Source of the DNA: QQUD01 sp039029915
Lineage (GTDB): Bacteria > Chloroflexota > Anaerolineae > Promineifilales > Promineifilaceae
Assembly (NCBI GenBank): GCA_039029915.1
Contig: JBCCFD010000076.1
Location: 1 to 23,495 of the forward strand
Reading direction: 5' to 3'
Length of the DNA: 23,495 nt
The notes under the pieces were generated by a model. That model had not been told where the DNA came from. It did no database searches and saw only the letters and a list, made by a program, of their open reading frames with translations. Within the stretch, counting starts at the first letter, position 1. The number at the start of each line of letters is the position of its first letter. Of this stretch, positions 15,834 to 22,920 are shown piece after piece. The translations under genes and the position numbers were made by a program.

Positions 15834-17336
15834 TTACTCTTCTCTTGACTCTTCCCGTAGGCGGCGAAGGGGGGCGCTTAAAGTAATAAATGGGGAGCGC
15901 GTCGGCGTATCCTCATTCATGGTCTCCTTCGCTTCTGCGAGTGTTAACTCCTCATCCTTTAATGCAGGCAACGATAAGATAAAGGTTGTGCCTTCCCCGA
16001 CAATACTAGAAACGGTCACATCTCCCCCATGCGCCTGAGCTATCCACTTAACAATAGATAAACCAAGCCCTGTTCCCCCTAATCCTCGACTTCTCGCTTT
16101 ATCAACACGGTAAAATCGATCAAAAATAAAAGGAATATCTTCGGGCGGAATACCGATCCCTGTGTCAGATACTTCGACAACGGCCCAGTCGTCACTATGG
16201 GCTAAGCTAAGGCTCACGCTGCCACCTACCCCTGTATATTTAATAGCGTTGGTAATTAAATTTAACAGGAGTTGTTTAAGGCGATCGGTATCACCTTGAA
16301 CCCAAACGGGATCAACGGCCGTTAACGTCACCGAAACGCGCCCCTTACCAATAATTTCTGCCTGCCGATACACTTCAAAAATAAGCGAATCAAGCTCTAC
16401 TTTTGACTTTGCCAGCGGCAAACCACCGGCATCCGCCCGTGCCAGCAAGAGCAAATCACCCACAAGGCGAGTCATTCGCTCAACCTCTTCCTGAATGATA
16501 TCCATCGATTCTGGGTCACCATTACCCATCCGACGCATCAAATCAATATTGCCACGAATCGTCGTCAGAGGCGTTCTTAATTCATGAGACACATCAGCCA
16601 GCAGGCGCTGTTGCGTTTGAAAAAGCCGCTCTAATCGTTCAAGCGTCTGATTAATCGACCGGGTTAAAACGCCAATTTCATCCGTTCGACCTGTATCCGG
16701 TACGCGACGACTTAAATCATCTGCGTTCGTAATTTGCCGCGCTACGTTGGCAATATCTTCAAGAGGCTTAAACGAACCTGGGGTTAACAGAACAGCGACA
16801 AATAAGGAGGCAATGGCAGCAGCAAACCCAAAGAAGAGGGCAATCACCAGTGAGCGGTTGAATATTTCAACGCTATCCACCAAACGAGCAATTTGAATAT
16901 AGCCAATAGCCGCCGTGTTTAAGCCGGTATCTGCTTCCACGAAGGGCACAGTCAATACGCGAAGCGTTGTACCGCCCTGCTCAACTTGATTGTAAACGGG
17001 TTCACTTGAAAACCCTTGAGGATCAAAAATGCCGTCAAATCCACGCGTATTAGCTGAAGTAATCAAGATCGTTTCTTGATCTTCGCTAACAAACATGAAA
17101 AACGTTGAAGCGGTTTCTAAATTGTTGAATTCAGGGGGAAGGTCAAAAAGAATAGTGCCATCAGGCGTTCGTTCAAAGGGACCAACAAGAACCTCGGTAG
17201 CCAACGCCTCAAGGTCACTATCAATTTGGGAAACAATTCGGCTACGCGGCAGGGAGTAAACAATGGTTGCAAACAAAACGAATGCAACCATGAAAATACT
17301 CGTATAAACAACCAGTAACCGATTTTGTATAGACAA
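15834..17336 (-). CDS. HAMP-containing sensor histidine kinase
   Basis: This 500-residue membrane sensor kinase has TM1 (about 7-29), a ~130-residue extracytoplasmic sensor region, TM2 (about 162-186) and a HAMP domain (about 187-240). HisKA is VSHELRTPLTTIRGN with phospho-acceptor H251. The HATPase_c domain has an N box (NLITNAIKYT, N363), G1 DTGIG (391-395), an F box (FDRFYRVD) and G2 GTGLG (421-425). The frame opens with TTG at 17336, two bases after the regulator's stop codon, so the two genes are translationally coupled in one operon. The start is inferred from this spacing and from the immediate TM1. A ~40-residue tail after the ATPase domain is unassigned. Confidence 0.93.
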   Translation of the reverse strand: MSIQNRLLVVYTSIFMVAFVLFATIVYSLPRSRIVSQIDSDLEALATEVLVGPFERTPDGTILFDLPPEFNNLETASTFFMFVSEDQETILITSANTRGFDGIFDPQGFSSEPVYNQVEQGGTTLRVLTVPFVEADTGLNTAAIGYIQIARLVDSVEIFNRSLVIALFFGFAAAIASLFVAVLLTPGSFKPLEDIANVARQITNADDLSRRVPDTGRTDEIGVLTRSINQTLERLERLFQTQQRLLADVSHELRTPLTTIRGNIDLMRRMGNGDPESMDIIQEEVERMTRLVGDLLLLARADAGGLPLAKSKVELDSLIFEVYRQAEIIGKGRVSVTLTAVDPVWVQGDTDRLKQLLLNLITNAIKYTGVGGSVSLSLAHSDDWAVVEVSDTGIGIPPEDIPFIFDRFYRVDKARSRGLGGTGLGLSIVKWIAQAHGGDVTVSSIVGEGTTFILSLPALKDEELTLAEAKETMNEDTPTRSPFITLSAPLRRLREESREE

Positions 17337-17338
17337 AT

Positions 17339-18013
17339 TTACGACTCTTCGCGCAAAACGTAACCAATGCCTCGAACGGTATGAATCAAACGAGACATGC
17401 CACCTTTTTCTGTTTTCTGTCTCAAATATCGAACATAAACCTCAATGATATTACTTTCACCACCAAAATCATAATTCCAAACCCGATCAAAGATGAGATC
17501 ACGAGTCATGACTTGGCGTGGGTGGCGCATAAAGAGTTCAAGCAATTCATACTCTTTCGCAGTTAGGTCAAAAATTTCTCCACCTCGACGACCTTGACGG
17601 GTACCGGTGTCTAGCTCTAGATCAGCAAAACGGAAAATTTGAGGCTGTGACGGTTGCGAGCGGCGCAATAAAGCACGAACGCGAGCCATGAGTTCATCAA
17701 AAGCAAATGGCTTAACCAAATAATCATCTGCACCAGCGTCTAAACCGGTGACACGGTCTTCAATGGTTTCTTTAGCAGTTAACATTAAGATAGGCACGTC
17801 GCTGACAGCCCGAATACGACGGCAAACTTCCAACCCATCCATGCCGGGGAGCATTAGGTCAAGCAAGACCAGATCAGGTGGATTCTCACGAGCCAACTCT
17901 AAACCAAGTTGCCCATCAGCGGCGGTATCTACACGATACCCTTCAAAACTTAGACCCCGCTGTAAAAATTGACGAATTCGCTCTTCGTCTTCAATTGCTA
18001 ATATTCGTGTCAT
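17339..18013 (-). CDS. OmpR/PhoB-family response regulator
   Basis: This 224-residue regulator has a receiver domain (1-115) with acidic pocket E8/D9, phospho-acceptor D52 (LLDLMLPG), T79 and K101 (LVKPF). A winged-helix DNA-binding domain follows (about 130-222), with LTAKEYELLELFMRHPRQVMTRD and the C-terminal IHTVRGIGYVLRE. GGAGG precedes ATG 18013. It is the first gene of the pair with the sensor kinase downstream. The signal and targets are unknown. Nearby candidates are pspC and the PAP2 gene, both envelope-related (inference). Confidence 0.95.
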   Translation of the reverse strand: MTRILAIEDEERIRQFLQRGLSFEGYRVDTAADGQLGLELARENPPDLVLLDLMLPGMDGLEVCRRIRAVSDVPILMLTAKETIEDRVTGLDAGADDYLVKPFAFDELMARVRALLRRSQPSQPQIFRFADLELDTGTRQGRRGGEIFDLTAKEYELLELFMRHPRQVMTRDLIFDRVWNYDFGGESNIIEVYVRYLRQKTEKGGMSRLIHTVRGIGYVLREES

Positions 18014-18525
18014 TTGATTGCCTCCAGCAATCTCTCGATTAAATCTGCTAGCGATATTTGATTATCCCAGATACACTAGTTATGGGAAGAGATTGCATTT
18101 ATTACTTTGTTACCAAAGTTTTCAAATACTCCTACTTTAGGGATTTTGATTATTGATTATGGAACGGAGTATTTATTTCAAATTTTAATGATTTTGGCGA
18201 AAGTAAACGGCCGTTACTCGCACCGTTTCTTCTATCCAATGTTCCGAGAAAATAAATGTATCGTTTCATTGATTTACGGAACGCTGAGTTTCGACACACA
18301 TCTTGCAGTCCAAGCTTATTGAGTTAATTGTCAAAACAGCAGTGGCGGAATCATAATTAATTGTTGTAAAAAAATTGTAAAATGGCTCTTTTTTTTCGTA
18401 AATCTCAGATTTTACTCACAAATAGAATGACCGATGTAAGATTTTAGAAAATAGCAGGCACCCTTTTTGATTGCCTATGTATATTTTACACTAATACGTT
18501 TTCCAAACTAAACAAGCGACAGCAC
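18014..18525. other. 512-bp AT-rich control region between divergent genes
   Basis: No convincing gene is seen. It must hold the promoters of the response regulator (-) and PAP2 (+). It contains a perfect hairpin, ACTTTG-TTAC-CAAAGT (18104-18119), an ACGGCCGT palindrome (18207-18214, the only one of 25 outside a gene) and a spaced TTGTAA pair (about 18363 and 18374) that could be a regulator site. The PAP2 start has no ribosome site. Confidence 0.5.
18061..18069 (-). promoter_or_regulatory. candidate extended -10 promoter of the response regulator
   Basis: On the minus strand TGG-GATAAT forms an extended -10 element. It predicts a start near 18054 and a 41-nt leader carrying the GGAGG site. 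The -35 region is poor. Confidence 0.35.
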
Positions 18526-19521
18526 ATGGACGCCCTAATTGACTTTGGTTTAGAAGCCAGCCGATATTTACAAGACGCATTTCCATTTTTAGCAGGTTTC
18601 TTTGATGGCATCAGCATTTTGGGAAATGAGATTTCCTACTTGCTTTTTCTACCGCTTATTTATTGGTGTCTCCATAAAGAATACGGCCGTCACCTTTCCT
18701 ACGTTTTTTTAATCTCAACATTTGTTAATTTATTAGGCAAACACACCTTTCGGCAGCCGCGCCCGTTTTGGCTAGATGAAACATTACGGGTGTCTGGAGA
18801 ATCACCAAGCTACGGCGTGCCTAGCGGGCACTCTCAAAACGCCACGTTTATTGCCCTATTTTTTGCCACCAAGCTCAGAAAAACCTGGGTATGGTGGGTC
18901 GCAATCCTATTTATTGCCCTCATGATGATCAGCCGAGTATATCTTGGGCTGCATTTTGTACATGATGTTTTATTAGGGTTTATTTTGGGTGTTCTTGTTT
19001 TGGTTGGGTACTATCTTTGGCTCTATTTCGCCCACAAGCTTTTTACAAAACGGATATTAGGCTACCGATTAATGTTTGCCGTTATACTTCCTTTACTATT
19101 GGCAGGTATTTATACGGCCGTTCTCTTCCTTATTGGGGAGCCAAACCAAAACGCTCCTTGGGCAGACTTTTTTGAAGAGGCTGAAAAAGAGAGCATTGAG
19201 TCAATAACGACAGCCGTTAGCTCTCTTCTTGGCACGGGCATTGGTCTTATCTTTGAAAAAAGCCGCGTTCGATTCAAAGTGGACGGCCCCATTTGGAAAC
19301 GCACCCTCCGCTACATCATTGGCATCGCTGTGGCAGGTAGTATCTGGGCAGGCTTAGGCGCCATCTTTCCCGATGAGCCATACGCCGTTGCCATTCCACT
19401 TCGCGCTATTCGATACACTTTACTAACGCTGTGGATTACCTACTATGCTCCGTTAATATTCGTGTTCACTCGGCTTGCTGATGCAGAACCAGAACCAGAA
19501 ATTGATCTATCACTAGACTAA
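18526..19521 (+). CDS. PAP2-family membrane phosphatase
   Basis: This 331-residue integral membrane protein has the full PAP2/phosphatidic acid phosphatase signature. C1 is K72-x6-R79-P80 (KHTFRQPRP), C2 is P99-S-G-H102, and C3 is S136-R-x5-H143-x3-D147 (SRVYLGLHFVHD). About eight hydrophobic segments are seen, with the catalytic motifs in the first half and a ~160-residue C-terminal membrane extension beyond the core family length. It should dephosphorylate a lipid phosphate or pyrophosphate (undecaprenyl-PP, phosphatidate or similar) at the outer face. The substrate is unknown. No ribosome site precedes ATG 18526, which makes the start less certain. Confidence 0.92.
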   Translation: MDALIDFGLEASRYLQDAFPFLAGFFDGISILGNEISYLLFLPLIYWCLHKEYGRHLSYVFLISTFVNLLGKHTFRQPRPFWLDETLRVSGESPSYGVPSGHSQNATFIALFFATKLRKTWVWWVAILFIALMMISRVYLGLHFVHDVLLGFILGVLVLVGYYLWLYFAHKLFTKRILGYRLMFAVILPLLLAGIYTAVLFLIGEPNQNAPWADFFEEAEKESIESITTAVSSLLGTGIGLIFEKSRVRFKVDGPIWKRTLRYIIGIAVAGSIWAGLGAIFPDEPYAVAIPLRAIRYTLLTLWITYYAPLIFVFTRLADAEPEPEIDLSLD

Positions 19522-19892
19522 TAAAGATGAGAGTAGTGCATGCTAGTGTTCAGCAATCTGTCTCAAGCTAGAGCTAAAACGAGAAAAGGTGATTGCTGCA
19601 GCCAAAAATTAACTAGCCCCCAAGCACCAGTCCCCAATCCCTAACTCCAAACCAAAGTACTACCCCCGTTCACGCGATATTTCTCTTGCTTCACGACTCA
19701 TTTATGGAAACCCTCAGAGAAATGCCGTATTCTGAGTTTATTGAACAAGAGAGCAAGCATCATAAATCACACAGAAACTATTGATGTAAAGCAAGCCAAT
19801 GATGTGTGATTTACAAAGTAAAAACAAACGTAAATATATTTTCAACTGCACATTTCGTTTTTACAATCACTCTTCTTCAAAAAATTAAAACA
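19522..19892. other. intergenic stretch with low-complexity and inverted repeats
   Basis: No gene is supported. A pentamer-like run (agcccccaagcaccagtccc and on, about 19615-19655) is slipped low-complexity sequence. TAAATCACAC (19763-19772) and GTGTGATTTA (19804-19813) are a perfect 10-bp inverted pair with a 31-nt spacer. TTTACA (19859-19864) lies 17 bp before AAATTA (19882-19887), a weak promoter for the RNA that follows. Confidence 0.4.
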
Positions 19893-20044
19893 CTTGGCCT
19901 AGCTTGGAACTACTGTCGGTACGCCGACCACTAGGGCAGAAATTGGGGGTCAGAACCCCGAATGGCCGCATTGCATCCTTCTCCTCCTCCTCCAGCTGTC
20001 GGCCCATCAGGTTTCCTCCTTTTCCCTGATGGGCCACTTTTTTT
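19893..20044 (+). ncRNA. probable structured non-coding RNA ending in a strong terminator
   Basis: A ~150-nt segment, about 370 bp downstream of the PAP2 stop and 133 bp before the cyclophilin gene, ends in a perfect intrinsic terminator, so something independent is transcribed here. It can fold into a branch GGCCTAG (19896-19902) with CTAGGGC (19931-19937), enclosing GTCGG-TACG-CCGAC (19915-19928). A GGGG-TCAGAA-CCCC hairpin follows (19946-19959 region). A single-stranded ctcctcctcctcc tract (about 19980-19992) could pair with ribosome-binding sites. It does not look like tRNA, tmRNA, SRP RNA or RNase P RNA. The 5' end is not fixed. Confidence 0.5.
20001..20044 (+). terminator. strong rho-independent terminator
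   Basis: GGCCCATCAGG (20001-20011) pairs perfectly with CCTGATGGGCC (20025-20035), giving an 11-bp GC-rich stem, and is followed by seven T (20038-20044). Confidence 0.92.
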
Positions 20045-20051
20045 CCCTCGG

Positions 20052-20060
20052 TGGTATAAT
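20052..20060 (+). promoter_or_regulatory. extended -10 promoter of the cyclophilin gene
   Basis: TGG-TATAAT is a consensus extended -10, placed just after the strong terminator. It predicts a start near 20067 and a ~110-nt leader. No -35 match is needed for this class. A slipped repeat of cagc/gtcagc units lies in the leader (about 20069-20104). Confidence 0.6.
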
Positions 20061-20177
20061 TAGCATCTCAGCTAGTCAGCATGTGAGCAAATCAGCCGGT
20101 CAGCTTATTACTCAAAGTGCTGAAATGCTAAAAACTCACAAACGAACAAATTTACAAGTTAAAAACAAGGAGATCTC

Positions 20178-20660
20178 ATGTCTAAACAATGGGATAAAAA
20201 GCCCGACATGCAAATTGACGTTAAGAAAAATTACAACGTCACGATGGAAACCAGCAAAGGCACCATTGAAATTGAACTTTATGCAATGGCTGCGCCTATC
20301 ACAGTTAATAATTTCGTGTTTTTAATTCGCGAAGAATTTTATGATGGCGTTGTGTTCCACCGCGTCATCCCAAATTTTGTCATTCAAGGTGGTGATCCAA
20401 CTGGGACAGGTCGTGGGGGTCCAGGCTATCGCTTCCAAGATGAGTTTGCGGGCAATCCACATAAGCACGGCACGGGCTTCTTGTCCATGGCCAACGCTGG
20501 CCCTGGCACAAACGGTAGCCAGTTTTTCGTTACCCATTCACCCCAACCTCACCTAGACGGCCGTCACACCGTTTTTGGCAAAGTGACCAGCGGGATGGAT
20601 ATTGTTAATGCGATTAAACAAGGCGACAAGATGGTTAAGGTGACGGTTAGCGAGAGCTAA
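20178..20660 (+). CDS. cyclophilin-type peptidyl-prolyl cis-trans isomerase
   Basis: This 160-residue single-domain cyclophilin has no signal peptide, so it is a cytoplasmic folding catalyst for proline peptide bonds. Diagnostic motifs are VVFHRVIPNFVIQGGDP (catalytic R62, with F67 and Q70), FLSMANAGPGTNGSQFFVTH (101-120) and HLDGRHTVFGKV (125-136). The ORF is at full bacterial length. AAGGAG lies before ATG 20178. It is transcribed alone, from the extended -10 promoter to the large hairpin at 20734. Confidence 0.96.
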   Translation: MSKQWDKKPDMQIDVKKNYNVTMETSKGTIEIELYAMAAPITVNNFVFLIREEFYDGVVFHRVIPNFVIQGGDPTGTGRGGPGYRFQDEFAGNPHKHGTGFLSMANAGPGTNGSQFFVTHSPQPHLDGRHTVFGKVTSGMDIVNAIKQGDKMVKVTVSES

Positions 20661-20733
20661 TTTGAGCTAGAGTGTAGAGCTAGAGGGTGTTTATAAGGGA
20701 CATCTCTTGGACTCCCACTCAATAAAAAAACAG

Positions 20734-20788
20734 AGAGCTAATTAAAAAGCGTTTAGATAAACATTCGCTTTTTAATTAGCTCTTTTTT
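20734..20788. terminator. bidirectional terminator, perfect 18-bp stem
   Basis: AGAGCTAATTAAAAAGCG (20734-20751) pairs exactly with 20766-20783 around a 14-nt loop that itself can fold (gttta/taaac). A run of seven A precedes it and a T-run follows (20783-20788), so it works for both the cyclophilin gene and the convergent selenoprotein gene. Confidence 0.93.
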
Positions 20789-20821
20789 ACTTTTTATAGA
20801 TATTACCTAAAACTTACGCAA

Positions 20822-21598
20822 TTACTCGGGTTTTTCATCCAAACGAATAATGTCAACAGGGGCGTCTTTGGCAAGCAGGTCGAGCGTTGCGTTGAGAACG
20901 CGAAGCTGTTGAGCAGCATCGCCTGGATTGCCCAGCGTTGCCCCTCGATTTAGCTGAGAAAGCGTCGCGCGAGGCGCGTTTGTTAATCGAATTTGGCCAC
21001 CCCAGCTTGTAATTGTGGTGGGAATCCCTTCCATTTCAAGAGCACGTGCAATCAGTCCACCGGACTGAATACAAAGCGGTCAGGCGGGAACCAGAAGCGC
21101 GCCGTCAATCTTGGCCGCTTTCGCCATTTCAACGATGGGCGGAATCGTCTCACGCACCACTTGGCGCACATCAGGCTGATAGCCACAAATACTAGCAACA
21201 TCCGACAAGCTGCCAATTTTGCCGTCTGCAACCATGTTGCGAAGATGTTCGAGTGGAAGCAGGACCTGTGGGTCTTGAAATACGGCTGTTCTGTCATAAT
21301 GGGTGTGCGCAAAATCAATGGCGTCAAACGGTGTATCTGAGGAGAAGCTTCTGACTGAATAATCTCCATAATCACTGTGCTCATCGAACCGCTCTTGACT
21401 ATCCTTTAAATACCCACCAGCCGTTGAAATCAGCATTAATTTACTTTGGCTCAAATCAATACCCGGTGCGCTAGGGACCGCTTCATTTTTAGGTCGCTTG
21501 TAAAGACTAAAGTCCACTTTGCCTTCGTCTCGTAAGCTTTTTAACCAGCCTTGCTCAAATGCCTCATACCAAGCATCTAAATTTTCTACAATTTCCAT
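20822..21598 (-). CDS. GrdB/PrdB-like selenoprotein with in-frame UGA (Sec173)
   Basis: This appears as a 172-codon ORF (21598-21083) and a second ORF from 21034, but both share one frame and only a single TGA (21080-21082) separates them. Read through, it is 258 residues. The N-terminal part (LMLISTAGGYLKDSQERFDE, FAHTHYDRT, LLPLEHLRNMVADGKIGSL) and the stretch just before TGA (MAKAAKIDGALLVPA) resemble the glycine/sarcosine/betaine/D-proline reductase selenoprotein B family. After the TGA comes PLCIQSGGLIARALEMEGIP, so the TGA is the first position of a U-x-x-C redox pair (U173, C176). A SECIS-like hairpin follows. A GAGGAA site precedes ATG 21598. The short version's substrate is not known, and full glycine/proline reductases need partner subunits that are not in this window. 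No selA, selB, selD or tRNA-Sec is in view. The alternative is a recent nonsense mutation. Confidence 0.82.
21053..21082 (-). promoter_or_regulatory. putative bacterial SECIS element
   Basis: On the minus strand the TGA (21082-21080) is followed after 18 nt by an apical loop. The stem CAGTCC (21067-21062) pairs with GGACTG (21058-21053) around the loop GGT (21061-21059). The known bacterial SECIS rule is a small stem whose loop starts 16-37 nt after UGA with G among the first two loop bases, and all three points are met. Confidence 0.75.
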
Positions 21599-21709
21599 AG
21601 ATATTATTCCTCTTCAATATTTTTTTGCATGATCGACTTTATTTCATACCCTTAGACGACATGAGAAGCAAATTTTGCTACTTTTTCTAAGAACTGCTAA
21701 AACCCATGA

Positions 21710-22915
21710 ATGAGTTTACCAAGCGATACCACGCTCCCCCCCAACGAGCCACCATCCTCACAAACAGCAGATGGTTTTCAAAGACAAGATGTTTTAACAA
21801 TTGCAGGGGGACATTTTATCCATGACACATACAGCTCTTTTGTATCTCCTCTTTTACCCTTAATCCAAGAACGGTTTTTGACCAATTACGCCCTTACGGG
21901 CAGCTTGGCGGTTTTTACTCAACTGCCCAGCTTGCTAAACCCCCTGATTGGGTATATTGCAGATCGCGTTAGCGTGCGCTACTTTATCATCTTCGCTCCG
22001 GCCGCAACGGCTACACTGATGAGCTTAATAGGTTTAGCACCCACTTATCTGTCATTGGTCTTTCTCCTGCTGGCGGCGGGGGTTAGTATTGCCGCCTTTC
22101 ATGCGCCCGCCCCGGCAATGGTGGCCCAAGTATCAGGAAAGCGAACGGGCATGGGCATGGGCTATTTCATGGCGAGCGGCGAATTAGGTCGAACGGTTGG
22201 TCCTATTGTGGCGGTGGCGGGCGTCAATTGGTTTATGCTTGAGGGAACGTGGCGGCTGATGTTTGTGGGGTGGGCGTCGTCAGTTATTTTGTATTATCGC
22301 TTGAAGGATGTTGCGGCACGGCCGTCTTCGAAATACGGCCGTTCTGAGCTTACCGCGATTTGGCCTAGATTACGCTACATTTGGGGGCTGTTCACATTCA
22401 TATTGCTTGCTCGAACCTTTATGGTAGTGCCAATCACCACCTATCTCCCCCTTTTCATGCAGGATGTGTTTGGACTCAACTTTACGCTTGCAGGCTGGTC
22501 ACTGGCCCTCTTAGAAGGGGCGGGGGTGATTGGTGCGCTCACGGCCGGCCACTTAAGCGACCGAGTGGGCAGAGCGCGCATACTTTACATCCTATTTTCG
22601 GTGGCCCCATTCTTTTATTTAGCCTTTATTTACGCTCCCCAATGGCTCATCATTCCCTTATTAATCATTTTGGGATTGACAGCGATTTCACCAACGGCCG
22701 TTATGCTGGCCACCGTCCAAGATAAGTTTTCTGAAAATCGAGCGTTGGCCAATGGCTTCTTCTTAGCCAGCAACTTCTTAACTCGCGCTTTCACCATTTG
22801 GTTTATTGGCTTTTTAGCCGACCGCCTTGGATTACAAACGACATACACAATCGGTGTATTTGTGGCCCTGCTCTGTATCCCTGGCGTCTATTTTATTTTT
22901 AGAGAAGAGGCGTAA
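21710..22915 (+). CDS. MFS transporter, fosmidomycin-resistance (Fsr)-like
   Basis: This 401-residue protein has about twelve membrane helices and a ~25-residue hydrophilic start. Its N-terminal GGHFIHDTYSSFVSPLLPLI is characteristic of the Fsr-type MFS subfamily, and GYIADRVSVRY (about 79-89) and HLSDRVGRARILY (about 280-292) are the conserved MFS A-type loops after TM2 and TM8. It should be a proton-linked exporter, with substrate unknown. ATG 21710 has no clear ribosome site. It is divergent from the selenoprotein gene (111-bp gap) and ends 5 bp before the M20 peptidase gene, so those two form an operon. Confidence 0.88.
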   Translation: MSLPSDTTLPPNEPPSSQTADGFQRQDVLTIAGGHFIHDTYSSFVSPLLPLIQERFLTNYALTGSLAVFTQLPSLLNPLIGYIADRVSVRYFIIFAPAATATLMSLIGLAPTYLSLVFLLLAAGVSIAAFHAPAPAMVAQVSGKRTGMGMGYFMASGELGRTVGPIVAVAGVNWFMLEGTWRLMFVGWASSVILYYRLKDVAARPSSKYGRSELTAIWPRLRYIWGLFTFILLARTFMVVPITTYLPLFMQDVFGLNFTLAGWSLALLEGAGVIGALTAGHLSDRVGRARILYILFSVAPFFYLAFIYAPQWLIIPLLIILGLTAISPTAVMLATVQDKFSENRALANGFFLASNFLTRAFTIWFIGFLADRLGLQTTYTIGVFVALLCIPGVYFIFREEA

Positions 22916-22920
22916 ATCTA

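Noticed and set aside
18107..18322. 71-codon plus-strand ORF in the regulator/PAP2 intergenic region
   Set aside because: It lacks a ribosome site, its AT-rich composition matches non-coding flanks, and the translation shows no recognisable motif.
19893..19990. tRNA or SRP RNA
   Set aside because: There is no T-loop TTCRA motif, no acceptor pairing, and no GGAAGCAGC-type SRP tetraloop region.
20029..20325. 98-codon ORF across the terminator and the cyclophilin start
   Set aside because: It begins in the terminator stem, runs through slipped repeats and overlaps the clear cyclophilin gene in another frame.
20822..21034. Separate 70-residue gene downstream of the TGA
   Set aside because: It is in the same frame as the upstream ORF and has no ribosome site at its internal ATG; it is the C-terminal part of the selenoprotein.
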